Assembly: GCA_030762935.1 (NCBI GenBank)
Contig: CM060883.1
Coordinates: 33,751,501 to 33,815,500, forward strand
Direction of reading: 5' to 3'
DNA length: 64,000 nucleotides
From: Hymenopus coronatus
Lineage: Eukaryota > Arthropoda > Insecta > Mantodea > Hymenopodidae
In this document: positions 33,016 through 43,439 of the stretch, one piece after another
Layout: each line of letters opens with the position of its first letter
Position numbering within the stretch: position 1 is the first letter of the stretch
Notes under the pieces: generated by a model
Databases searched by the model: none
The model's input: only the letters and a program-made list of their open reading frames with translations
Told to the model about the DNA's origin: nothing
Position numbers and translations under genes: made by a program

Positions 33016-33360
33016 CATGAGAGTAACGAGAAATTTAATGCCGTGCCAGCGTGTTGTCATGGTAGCTCAGTGGTAGAGCAACCGGTTAGTCTCTCACCTA
33101 GACTGCCCGGGTTCGATCCCAAGCGACCGCACGTGAGATTTGTGGTGGACAAAGCGGTGCAGGGGCGGGTTTTCTCCGGGTTCTCCGGTTTCCCCCGCCA
33201 TCTCATTCCACCGGGACGTTAAACACTACAAAAAAAAAAAAACCGGCTAGAGATCGGGAGATCCGTGATTCAAATCCCGGCTATGACATTGCATTTTTCA
33301 GTCTGACTCTACCTATCCAACTCCTGTCCTACACATGGCTTGTGTGAAAAAAAACAAACA
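33016..33360 (+). repeat. SINE-B copy, split by SINE-C
   Basis: TGTCATGGTAGCTCAGTGG, then interruption at AACCGG, resuming at 33247 with CTAGAGATCGGGAGATCC, GATTCAAATCCCGGC and the tail CTGACTCTACCTATCCAACT...ACACATGGCTTGTGTG. The insertion point is inside the anticodon arm of the tRNA-like core. Confidence 0.85.
33080..33246 (+). repeat. SINE-C, 5' truncated, nested in SINE-B
   Basis: Element 33086-33240, flanked by AACCGG on both sides. It lacks the first part of its tRNA-like head (it starts TTAGTCTCTCACCTAGAC), keeps the B box GGGTTCGATCCC, and ends AACACTACAAAAAAA. Truncated at the 5' end with a poly-A 3' end, as expected of target-primed reverse transcription. Confidence 0.9.
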
Positions 33361-33959
33361 AAAAACAATCCACTCCTGTAGAAGTCCCTTGACAAAGTTG
33401 CTGTTATGAATTTCTCACATGTCATCATATGCCTTCGCTACATTTACGAGTGAAAATAAAGCTTAATATATTCAGATTTTCGTGTTCACTCCATCGTTGA
33501 CATTTTTATGAGCGTCCCCGAGAGGTAGCATAAAGATGTGACGACACGATAATGTTGACGCTTCAGCTTCTGTGTAAGCTACTTTTCTTGCATATCTAGT
33601 TTGTGCGCAAAACACAGCTTCTGCGACAACTCCGCTTCAAGTGCTAATCCCAGGCCATCAATCACAGCGGTTTTTGCTTGCTACCTCAGCCTGCCATGTG
33701 GTGGAGCTCTAGATAAGATGGAGGGAAGAAGCTTCTAATTACCGCACTGATGACGTCAACCATATCACTTTTCCTTAGTCTCTGCTGGCTTCATTTACCG
33801 TCTGCAGCTGTGCATTCATTCCACAAATATGTTGGAACTCATATTCTTATTTATTACAATACATAAAGAAACATTCCTCCCGTAATACCACTCCTGAAAA
33901 TTAAAACGTTAAACACTTTCGAAAATACTTGCTGTAATATTTAAAACTTTAAAAAAAAA
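33361..33959. promoter_or_regulatory. Unassigned DNA with a consensus CRE
   Basis: The only notable site is a perfect TGACGTCA palindrome at 33751-33758, in a GC-moderate stretch with no recognisable exon. It may be a regulatory island or chance. Confidence 0.3.
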
Positions 33960-34799
33960 TCTGATGTGTTCCATTCACATGACTTTCTCTACATTTCTGC
34001 AACAAATTATTGTTAAAAAGCTTATGCTTCCTTTACTTCGTGCTAATCGAGAAAAAATTAGCATAATTAGTCTTATTACTTGCTTTTTTTTGTAGGTAGA
34101 AGCGAAATAAGGGAGAACGATGGATTAAATGACAGTCAAAAGCTGGTCGCTATGTGATTGAAGTTCCTATGTTTGTACGGATATCAGTTGACAAATTAAT
34201 ATATGAGAAAACTCAAGTTTTTCAAAGATGAAACCAAAAATAAGGAATATCTAAAAACGATCAACTCCACGAAACAAATGCATATAACATAAATTGTGTG
34301 TTTTAGCGTGCTCTACATTTTTTGTGTGGTAACTTTTTCTGCATCTCTTACGGTTTAGCAGATATGTAAAATTCCATAAAATTAATCCAGAATAAAGTAG
34401 TCTTCAGAGGCTACTCCCAGAAAATTCAAGATATACACTTTATTTTTCAGGTAAATATCTTTAATATATGATATTTTAATCAAAATCGTTAGAGGCATTT
34501 TGAGAAAATGAAACTTTTCGAAAAAGTTTCATTGGGGTGGGGGATTTTTCTCAAAATCTTCGTGTCGCATCCCTGAAAGATACTAAACTTAAATACAAAT
34601 TTTGGTACTTTACCGACTTTTCGTTTTTGAGTTATCGTGTTCACAGGCACACGGGCACACGGACCTTTTTCCTAAAATGCTTTTTTGGGATACAGGGGAC
34701 CCTAAAACATGTATTTCCGGTGAAATCTCGGTATGGAATTTTTGGGTGGAGTGTAATACCTTCTCTATACACTATGCACATAGTACGTGTAGAGAAATT
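33960..34799 (+). mobile_element. HLE-1 reference-quality copy
   Basis: About 840 bp, one of the best-preserved copies: TCTGATGTGTTCCATTCACA start, ACTTTCTCTACAT at 33981, and hairpin CTATACACTATGCACATAG followed by GTGTAGAGAAATTA. It faces an inverted copy whose 3' end begins at 34821. Confidence 0.9.
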
Positions 34800-34820
34800 A
34801 ATTAACATATTAAATTTGTA

Positions 34821-34960
34821 TTTTTACTTTTCCTAGCACATATGTACATACAATAGTATCTATTGTAATTCCACCTAAAAATTGGAAGTCCAGATTTCAC
34901 CGAAAATATATGCTTTGAGGTCACCTGAGTCCAAAAAAATTTTTTTTTTAGAAAATGTTC

Positions 34961-35006
<46 letters not shown>

Positions 35007-35590
35007 GGTATTTAAGTCTAGTATCTTCCAAGGATGGACAGAAAGATTTTCAAGAAAATCCCCCCGCCACAAACCAGCCTTTACATGGCAAAATGTTCGA
35101 ATATTTTCTTTTTTTCTAAACTAGCTGGAACGTTTTAGAGTGTCAAATGAAATGTATTTTTTGAATTTCCTGGTAATAGCCTCTGAAGACTACTTTATTC
35201 TGGATGAGTTTTACAGAATTTTGCATAATGGTTAAACCGTTAGAGATAGACAAATACCTACTGCACAAAAAATGTAGATCTCATTAAAACACATAATGTA
35301 TGTCCTTTACGGTTTTGTTTTAGAGTTGTTAGTTATCCAGGTATTCCTTGTTATTGGTTTCAATGCTAACCTATTTTTTTCTCAAACGGGACCATGGAAA
35401 GCGAACAGAATCTCAACTGTTTCTCGTAGCGACCTACTTTTAAAATATTTGAACAGCGCATTAGCCTAATGGATTCACTTATTTCCCTTCTATTTATAAA
35501 GACATAAGTAATTAATGTTTATCTCGATTAATTTGATGTAGATAAAACTTATTATAACTTATAATTACTGGTATTCGAATGACGGGTGCA
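34821..35590 (-). mobile_element. HLE-1 copy with (TG)n expansion
   Basis: Minus-strand copy from TTTTTACTTTTCCTAGCAC. The microsatellite position holds (TG)n over about 34968-35004. The outer 5' end of the element is eroded beyond about 35590. It forms a tail-to-tail inverted pair with 33960-34799. Confidence 0.8.
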
Positions 35591-35775
35591 TATTTAATTA
35601 TAATTTATATAACAATAACATTGTAAAGTTGAATTAATGTATTTTACTTCAAAGTACCTAGAATACTTTACAACAATAAAGTGTAAAGATACTAATGACG
35701 GGATCAACAATGAAAATTACGTTTAATTTATGATTTTTTACTCTGTTCCCATTTATCTTTTAGCTTATTATTATA

Positions 35776-36841
35776 CAGGGTTATTTAAAAAGAAAGAACA
35801 GATTTCAAATATTTATTGCGTTCAAACTACAAAAGATAGAAACATGATTTCAACGTTCATGGAGATAGAAAAATGTATATTTTTATAATATGCATTCAGC
35901 AAGATCCCGTGTGTTACACGACATATGTCAAAACGGTGCCACATTTCTTGCCACACACGAATCAGCTGGTCTCAAGCTATCGAATTCACAGCTTCAACAA
36001 TTCGATGTCGTAGATCTTCAAGAGTGCCAGGCATAGGAGGGATAAAAACACGGTCTTTTACGTAACCCCATAGATAAAAATGACATGGAGTGAGATCTGG
36101 AGACCTGGGAGGCCACCGGCGGTGAAGTTGATCTGCTCCTCTTCTCGCAATCCAACGTCCTGCAAACGTGTTATTTAAGTAACGTCGGACGTGGTAAGAG
36201 AAATAAGGCGGGGCACCATCTTGCATGAAAAATTTTCATTGGAAAACATTAATGGTTGAGTAAAATTTTCTTCTTCCACATCTTCTTACATGCCAATGTA
36301 CAATTCGCACCTTTTGTTGTGGTCGTCAGGATTCAATGCTTGCAATAACTGCAGTTTGTGTGGCTTCAGGTGCAGACGATGCTTTAGAACTCGCCATACC
36401 ATTGGTTGCTTGCTCGTGATGTGGATTTCTTTGGGATCCTTTCGTATAGTATACGAACATGCTTGACATTCGCGTCCGATGTGCGAGGGCGTCCCGTGCT
36501 TTTCCTTTTACACATGCCATCTTCTACGAATTTTCGATGCCACTCGTAAATTTGCTTGTGCGCGGCGATTGTTTATTAAATTGACGGCGAAATGCTCGTT
36601 AAACTGCAACAACTGCTAATTGCAGCACACAAAATGATTTCTCTTAAGGTGTCGCCGCCATTTCACTACAGACATTCAACAACAAACAGTGCCAATGCAA
36701 CCGTGATTGGAACTTCTACCCCACGCGCTATTTCAATTGTAACCTTTTTTCTCTCCATTAACGTTAGAATCATGCTTCTATCTTTTGTAGTTTGGAAGCA
36801 ATAAAAGTTTGAAGTCTGTTCTTTCTTTTTGAATAACCATG
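35776..36841 (-). mobile_element. Second internally deleted mariner-like transposon
   Basis: The ends are CAGGGTTATTTAAAAAGAAA on the left and ...TTTCTTTTTGAATAACCATG on the right, inverted repeats of about 100 bp (both carry CAAACTACAAAAGATAGAA). TA flanks on both sides (35774-35775, 36842-36843) fit the IS630-Tc1-mariner target duplication. The 1066-bp element holds a broken transposase on the minus strand. Confidence 0.85.
35972..36700 (-). pseudogene. Transposase pseudogene, central core deleted
   Basis: From the right, the DNA-binding half is visible through frameshifts: RRAQANLRVASKIRRRW, then HLKPHKLQLLQALNPDDHNK (about 36335-36395), then PLMFSNENF, where FSDE with the first catalytic Asp is expected; here Asp is Asn. 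It then jumps straight to QDGAPPYFSYHVRRYLNNTF, WPPRSPDLTP and FYLWGYVKDRVF (36226-36050). About 90 residues between the FSDE and QDGAPP motifs of relatives are missing, and there are stops. It cannot be active. Confidence 0.8.
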
Positions 36842-36849
36842 TATTTATC

Positions 36850-37440
36850 TTCTTTTCCATAACTTCTGTAGGTGGCTTAGCGGTGAATTGTTTACTGATG
36901 TGAGTGTTCAACTTATATCGGTTACCCATTGGTTAGAGCAACCCCACGAAGAGTAGGAGAACCTTGTTCAATTCCCGGAGTTTTCAGCTGGTGCTAACAG
37001 TATATCATATTTTGTTATTTATCTAGACTTTCAAGTATTCATTTGAATAGGCCGAGTGGAACAATTTCATTTAGTTTGTGTTTAAGTTGACAGAACCGCC
37101 ACGCCACTGGCATGCCATGTCTAGGGTGGAGGCAGAATGTATAAGACTTGTGGTAAAGCCAGGGGGTAAGAGATAGGGTGGAATTAGCCCGCCACGCATC
37201 TCCTTCCCCAACCGTTGCCAACGACTTACATACATATAGAAGAAACGTAGTTCAACCAACCGCGAGCCAATTTCGTTGAGGTCCTATGCCGACTCCACTT
37301 AGCATGCAAGCTGCATCAACGATGTCGCTAAATTCGTTATACGGCCAAGCGTCTTGATTGTGTAAGAAACAAACGAGGAAGGGGAGTTTTCAAACTTGGA
37401 GGAAAATCATAACGAAGCATGCCATGTCGGTATAGATAAA
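36850..37440. repeat. Decayed tRNA-like motif and GC-richer block
   Basis: A B-box-like TGTTCAATTCCCGG near 36968 follows TTGGTTAGAGC near 36930, a possible tRNA-derived remnant. 37090-37350 is GC-richer, with open frames of 60-62 codons on the minus strand, unrecognised. Confidence 0.3.
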
Positions 37441-37629
37441 CGACATTGTAGCAGTAGTAGTAGTAGTATTTATTAAGTGCACTGTATGACATCAATTGCC
37501 TCCAACAGTCGCATGGATCAGCAGACCGTATATGCTCTGTAAATTTACTTGAATTGACGGTATTACTTAACCCTATTTTATGTTCAAAATATTATCAATA
37601 CATATAAACAACAGACCAAGAAAATTACA
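37441..37629. other. Unassigned DNA with (AGT)n tract
   Basis: A short (AGT)n microsatellite at about 37447-37470; otherwise nothing recognised. Confidence 0.4.
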
Positions 37630-37998
37630 CATCATGCCGTGTGTAGAACAGGAGTTGTATAGGTAGAGTAAGACAGAAAATGTCGATGCCATAGCCGGGA
37701 TTTGAACCATGGATCTCCCAATCTCTAGCCGGTTGCTCTGCCACTGAGCTACCATGGCAATATGCTGGCATAGCATTGAATTTCTCAACTGACTCGCACG
37801 TTTCCCGGTAAAGTACAAGGTGATCTCAAATTATTTTGAGATGACAGCCCCAATGGCATATTACAATGTTGCAAGTACTTTAGACCCAGGATTCATAGTA
37901 TAGCCAACTGTTATGGTCAATTGGTTGTGAATAAATTGTTTTTCACAAAAGCCGTGTGTAGGACAGAAATTGGATAGGTAGAGTCAGACTGAAAAATA
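37630..37998 (-). repeat. SINE-B copy with both terminal direct repeats
   Basis: On the minus strand: GCCATGGTAGCTCAGTGGCA, ATTGGGAGATCCATGGTTCA and CGGCTATGGCA. The flanking repeat GTGTAGAACAGGAGTTG lies near 37640, and GTGTAGGACAGAAATTGG near 37957. Spacing of the two repeats is about 315 bp, the same as in the 16968 copy. Confidence 0.8.
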
Positions 37999-38038
37999 GG
38001 TTATGGCATTGAATTTTTCAGTCTGACTCTACCTATCC
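37972..38038. repeat. 25-bp perfect inverted repeat, 17-nt loop
   Basis: The left arm (37972-37996, GGATAGGTAGAGTCAGACTG plus AAAAA) is the exact reverse complement of the right arm (38014-38038). It is made of the SINE-B terminal repeat facing an inverted copy of itself, with TATGGCATTG of the tRNA-like end in the loop. Confidence 0.9.
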
Positions 38039-38324
38039 ACGTTTATACATTATTTACACAAAAACTCTCTCTTAGCACATGTAAGTTTGTGCCCAAGCGT
38101 GTGTCCCAGCATCTTATCCTCCGACTTTTTAAACCTAAAAGTACCCTTGGAAATAATGTTTATCTTGTCTTCCGCCATCTGCACGCACTCTGCCAAAATA
38201 TGCGTCCAGAATACTTGTTCCCAGCATAATGGGCAAGTCCTCCTACCGGTATCATCAACTACCTTATGAGCTTAGGTAAGCCATGTTATTCTGTCCTTTG
38301 TTTCATACTCAATTCTAAAATATA
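38039..38324. other. Unassigned DNA
   Basis: No feature recognised apart from the hairpin at its left edge. Confidence 0.4.
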
Positions 38325-38990
38325 TGTTTCTTTACACCACCCCCTAAACTTGTATTTCATTTTGTAGCTCCAAAGTCTGTTAAATAACAAACTTGAGATT
38401 TAAGTTCTGCATATTCGAAGGAAGCGATACGAAGATTTCAAAGAAAATAAGCCCCACCTCAAACTGCCCCTTACATGGAATTTTTTTTGGAAAAAAAAAA
38501 TGATTTTGAGAACATTATTATATATTTAAAAGATTTTATACAAAATAAATACAAATCTTGACTTTTCTGGAATAGCCCTTGAAATTCCTTTTCATTCTGG
38601 ATGAAATTTTCATAAATGGCAAATATTGTTACTAAAAATATGAATTCGTTCAAACACCCTATTTATGTAAATAACAGTTCTTTTGTAAAGTTAACGAGAT
38701 ATTTCTTGTTTCTGGTTTCAATTCTAAAATACATAAACTTTTCTTAAATGGGAAGTGTCATTGTTTTTCTTTCGTTTTCCTCCTGACCATACAAAAAGAA
38801 CCGAATTATGTTCATATGAGCCCAGCTTTTAAAAGATTTGACTATCGCTTTAGCGATATTCCCTTATTCCCATTTACCTATAAGGTACTAAGTACTAAGT
38901 AATAAAACCATTTCTGTTCATGTTAATGAAGTGGATAATAGAATGAGCTTTTGAAAGATTACGTAGTCATATGAATGAAATGTGCCAGAT
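38325..38990 (-). mobile_element. HLE-1 copy, 3' end lost (tandem member)
   Basis: Minus-strand copy that lacks the terminal hairpin and microsatellite and runs from about AATATATGTTTCTTTACACC to GTCATATGAATGAAATGTGC|CAGA. Its outer end touches the start of the next minus-strand copy without any spacer. Confidence 0.7.
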
Positions 38991-39854
38991 TTTTACTTTC
39001 TCTATACGTGCTATGTACATAGTGTATAGAGAAGGTATTGCACTCCACCAAAAAATTCGATACCGAGATTTCACCAGAAATATATGTTTTAGGGTCCCTT
39101 GTATCCAAAAAAAAGTATTTTCAGAAAAAGGTCCGTGTGTGTCCGTGTGTCTATGAACACGATAACTCGAAAACGAAAAGTCGGTAAAATACCAAGCTTG
39201 GTATTTAAGCTTAGTATCTTCCAGGGATGCGACACAAAGATTTTGAGAAAAATCCTCCCACCCCCAACTACCCTTTACATGGAACTTTTTACGAAAGTCT
39301 TGATTTTCTCAAAAATGGTTCCAACGATTTTGATTAAAATTTCGTATATTAAAGATATTTACCTGACAAATAAAATGTATATCTTGAATTTTCTGGGAAT
39401 AGCCTCTGAAGAGTAGTTTATTCTGGATGAATTAAACTGAATTTTGAATAACTGCTAAACCGTAAAAGATGGACAAAAATTTACTACAAAACAAATGTAG
39501 AGCACATTAAAACACACAATTTATGTTATATACAGTTTTTTCGTGGAGTTCGTCGTTTTTGAGACATTCCTTATTTTTGGTTTCTGCTATGAAAAACGTA
39601 TACATTTCTCATACAGGAACTTGTCAACTACTATCCATATAAACAAAGTTACCTCATTGATATAGCAACCAGCTTTTAACTATCACTTTAACCTATGGTT
39701 GTCCCTTATTTCGCTTCTGCTTACAAGGAAGCGAGTAATAAGACTATTTCTGCTAATTTTTTCTGATTAGCATAAAGTAAATAGAAGTATAAGCTTTTTA
39801 AGAATTATTTGTTGTAGGGATATGGAGAAAGTCATGTGAATGGTACACATAAGA
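38991..39854 (-). mobile_element. HLE-1 copy, full length (tandem member)
   Basis: Starts TTTTACTTTCTCTATACGTG with hairpin CTATGTACATAG, holds the GTGTGTGTCCGTGTGTC-type tract, and ends AGTCATGTGAATGGTACACA|TAAGA. The junction with the previous copy at 38990/38991 is direct. Confidence 0.85.
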
Positions 39855-40128
39855 TTTTTTAAACTTGTTCTTGTACATCTTCACTTTTTACTTTATATCT
39901 CATGATTATATGTATTAGGGATTTCATAAACATAATTTCTGATGTCTCAATTCTATTCCTATTTGTCTCATTGCCGCTTCCATACATTAGTCTTATATTT
40001 GTTTTACAGCATTACATTATGTATTATTGCATAACACTATTACATACATTGCATTATTATTATTATTATTATTATTATTGTAGTCTCAGCATCACTTCCT
40101 TCTTTATAGACATTCATAAATAAGTTTG
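39855..40128. repeat. Spacer with (ATT)n microsatellite
   Basis: (TTA)n over about 40051-40079; otherwise unassigned. Confidence 0.6.
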
Positions 40129-40970
40129 ACTTTCTTTACACGTATTATGTACATAGTGTATAGAGAAGGTATTGCATTCCACCCAAAAATTCGAGACCGA
40201 GATTTCACCGGCAATACATGTTTCAGGTCCCCCTGAATCCAAAAAAAGCATTTTCAGAATAAGGTCCGTGTATGTGTGCGTGTGTGTGTCTGTCTATGGA
40301 CAGCATAGCTGAAACCGAAAAGACCGTTGAATACCAAACTTGGTATTTAAGTTTGGTATCGTCCAAGGATGGGACACAAATTTTTTCAAGAAAATTCCCC
40401 ATCCTAAACTACCCTTTACATGGAACCTTTTTCGAAAATTTTGATTTTTTCAAAATAGGCTCTAACGATTTTAATTAAAAGATCGTATTTTAAAGATCTT
40501 TACCTGACAAATAAAATGTGTATCTTGAATTTTCTGGGAATAACCTCTGGAGGCTACCTTATTCTGGATGAATTTTACGGAATTTTGCATGGGTAACTGC
40601 TAAACCGTAAGAGATGGACAAAAACTTACCACACAAAACATGTAGTGCACGTTAAAACACACAATTTATGTTATATTTTGAGATATTCCTTGTTTTTGGT
40701 TTCAGATTTTGAAAAACGTGTACTTTTCTCATACAGGAATTTGTCAACTCCTGTCCATACAAACAAAGGAACTTCAGTCACATAGCAACCAGCTTTTGAC
40801 TATCACTTTAACCTATGGTACTCCCTTATTTCACTTCTACTAACAAGGAAGCAAGCAATAAGACTATTTCTGCTATTTTTTCTGTATTAGCATGAAGTAA
40901 ATAGAAGCATACGCTTTTTAACAATAATTTGTTTTAGAGATGTAAAGAACGTCGTGTGAACACATCAGAT
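40129..40970 (-). mobile_element. HLE-1 copy, full length
   Basis: From ACTTTCTTTACACGTATTAT, with hairpin TTATGTACATAGTGTATAG, to CGTCGTGTGAACACATCAGA. Standard interior, with a GTGTGCGTGTGTGTGTCTG tract. Eight bases of the outer end are deleted compared with 26536-27341. Confidence 0.85.
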
Positions 40971-40984
40971 TTTTTTCATCTATA

Positions 40985-41195
40985 TGACTCCCTTTAACTT
41001 CAATGTGAAACTTGTGAAACAACTCGTATTGATTTAGAACGTTATATCACTAAACACACGCACATTCACTCTTAAATTCATATTTCCAGAGCTTTGTGGG
41101 CGTTACGGAATAGTTCAGGTTAAAGAATCGAGTGGGAATCGAACCCGCATCCGGGTGAGAAGTCAGCTCGCTGACCACTCAATCACGGAGGCAAG
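40985..41195 (-). repeat. SINE-D copy, minus strand
   Basis: In reverse: GCCTCCGTGATTGAGTGGTC, B box GGGTTCGATTCCC, CACAAAGCTCTGGAAATATG, AGTGAATGTGCGTGTGTTTA and the tail TTGAAGTTAAAGGGAGTCAT. Both pol III boxes are intact. It is followed by a T run (41198-41216). Confidence 0.8.
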
Positions 41196-41217
41196 AATTT
41201 TTTTTTTTTTTTTTTTA

Positions 41218-41450
41218 AAAACAGTAACGGTGTCTGATCAGGACTCCGGTACTGTATCCCTATTTACATTTCCCCCCGTAGGTTTTACTGATTACTGGTT
41301 TACTGGTTTTACTGTTTCTTTTACAAACATATACACATTGCACAAACATATAACATCCATGCCCAAGGCGGGACTCGAACCCACGATCCCCTGCCCACGA
41401 AGCACCAAAGCGAGACGCTTTAGCGAGCGTGGCCATGGGGACCGGCGTGA
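41218..41450 (-). repeat. SINE-F, tRNA-like head
   Basis: On the minus strand GCCACGCTCGCTAAAGCGTC, GTGCTTCGTGGGCAGGGG and the B box GTGGGTTCGAGTCCCGCC form a tRNA-like head, followed by a body with AACAGTAAAACCAGTAAACC. It is the only copy of this type in the window. Confidence 0.6.
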
Positions 41451-41605
41451 CGTGTTTATTATTTGCAGACGATCAAGTTGAGTATCAGATTCTGAAAATC
41501 ATCTACAAAATACAGCCCACAGATTACAACAAAAATCAAAAATAATTTGGATCAGAGTATAAGAGAACAAGTATTTAATACTGTAAAGTATATTATAAAA
41601 AAAAT

Positions 41606-42455
41606 TCTATGTTCTTTCATATGATTTTCTCTACGTGCTCTGCATACAAAGTGCAAAGTTTATTCTTCTTTTTACTGCATGGTAAACGAGAAAATCATTA
41701 ACATAATGATGTTATTACTTAGCTCCTTATAAGTAAAAGACAACTAAGGAATTACATTAGCTGAAGCGATTGTCAAATGTTTTAAAAAAAACTGTCGCTA
41801 TGCGATTATGATTGTAATTCGCTTCTTTGTATGTCCATGAGTAAAACAAAAGAAACCGGACGACTTCCTGTTTTAGAAAAGAAAAGTATTTTCAAATTGA
41901 AATAAATAACAAATGATGTCTCGGAAACAGTTATATGTACAAAAAAGTATATGGCATTAATTGTGTGTTTAAAGGAGATCTATATTTATTGTGAGTAAGT
42001 TTACGTCTCTTACGGTTTACCAGTTTTACCAAAGTCATCGAGAATGCAGGGGTCTTCTGAGGATATTTCCATAAAATGCAAGATATCATTTCAGTTGTCA
42101 TATAAGTATAGTTAATACGTTTTGATCAAATTAGTTATAGCCATTCTGAGAAAATCGAATATATCGAAAACCCTTCTATGAGCTGTGGGATTTTTCTGAA
42201 GATATTTCTGATGCCTCCTTGGAAGATACCAAACGTAAGTACCAAGTTTGATGTACCGACTTTTCGTTTTTGAGTCATACTTCTACAGATACACACACGC
42301 ACACACACACACATTGACCGTTTTCTAAATATGTTTTATTCAGGGACCCTCAAAACACGTATTTCAAATGATATTCTCTTATCGAATTTTTTGTTGAAAT
42401 ACAATATCTTTTCTATAATTATGTAGATTGTACATACAGGCTATAGAACGTAAAG
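41606..42455 (+). mobile_element. HLE-1 copy, diverged (tandem member)
   Basis: TCTATGTTCTTTCATATGAT start, full order of interior blocks, an ACACACACGCACACACACAC tract, and ending TGTACATACAGGCTATAGAA|CGTAAA. The next copy begins within about 4 bp. Confidence 0.75.
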
Positions 42456-42458
42456 CTC

Positions 42459-43016
42459 GAGTTATTACATTCCATAGTTTTCTCTGTCTTCTATCTTATT
42501 TAGTAACAGTATTTTAACAAAACCTTGTTCTGCATTTAACTTTGTAACTTCATTTTAATGGTGATAAATCTTTGCAGAAATATCTACATTACCACTTCGT
42601 TATACATATAAGAGTATAGCGATAGTAACTTTTTTAAGAATTGGCCACTATATGCTATTCTTAAAATGTCACTATTTTAATGTAATTGCGAAAAACAACT
42701 GCAAATCGATACGACCAAGTAATAAAACATTTAAACCATGAATAACATGTTTTCTCGGAAATGATTTATGTCACTAAAAACTTATTTGAAATAAGTTGTT
42801 TTCACGTGATTTAAATAACTTTGTTTTCCTTTTACTTTCACACAAAAAAAAATACACACACATGCACGGACTTTTTCTCAAAAATGTTTTTTTTTTTTTT
42901 TTGATTCAGGGGGACCCAAAACATACATTTCCGGTGAAATTTCGGTATTGAATTTTCGGGTGGAATGTAATATCTTCTCTATATACTATGTATATAGTAC
43001 GTGTAGAGAATGTAAA
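42459..43016 (+). mobile_element. HLE-1 copy with internal deletion (tandem member)
   Basis: TTACATTCCATAGTTTTCTC start, shortened middle, and a good 3' end: GATTCAGGGGGACCCAAAAC, hairpin CTATATACTATGTATATAG and GTGTAGAGAATGTAAAAAG. The T run before GATTCAG is expanded to 16. Confidence 0.7.
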
Positions 43017-43378
43017 AAGTCTTATTCTAGGCACTTATTTTCATTTAAGGAGTTTGGGCTTGTTTAATAAGTAGGCAACTGGCATCTAGCTGGGTAAGAC
43101 CATTGGCAGGATTGCCGCTTCGCCTTCAGGACACGCTTCTACCAACCCCAAGTAGAGGGTGCCCATCCCTTTGGTGCTTCTACCGTTGGGGTCTTTATCC
43201 ATGTTACCCTGGATGGGCTCTCCGAATTTGTCCCCTAGAGAGCGAGGGTGCTATTCCGTACTTGTAAATTTAAATAGACTCACACTATAGCTTGATTTAG
43301 TATTCTCAGCCCGGAATGTATTGCCTTCCGGCTATAATCCTGACTACGTCAATGAGAGTCTATACTTACTAATAAAAT
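43017..43378. other. GC-richer block of unknown nature
   Basis: 43060-43300 is GC-richer (GGATTGCCGCTTCGCCTTCA, TACCCTGGATGGGCTCTCCG). No frame or match that I recognise; possibly a fragment of an unidentified transposon. Confidence 0.3.
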
Positions 43379-43434
43379 TCTGATATGGTACATTCTCATG
43401 ACTTTCTCTATCTGTTATAAAAACAACATTTTTA
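43379..43434 (+). mobile_element. HLE-1 5' stub
   Basis: Only TCTGATATGGTACATTCTCA, TGACTTTCTCTATCTG and about 20 more bases. It ends where an inverted copy starts. Confidence 0.65.
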
Positions 43435-43439
43435 CAAAT

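Noticed and set aside
35972..36226. Intact 84-codon transposase gene.
   Set aside because: It is only the C-terminal catalytic part of a pseudogene whose middle is deleted.
39099..39416. Recurrent similar peptides across many loci (for example GIFQGCDTKIL..., ISYIKDIYLTNKMYILNFLG), suggesting a conserved gene family.
   Set aside because: They are translations of HLE-1 copies, in the strand opposite to the element's orientation. The frame is broken at different places in each copy, starts at no common ATG and shows no domain. Similarity is explained by the DNA repeat itself. A dN/dS test over all copies would settle it.
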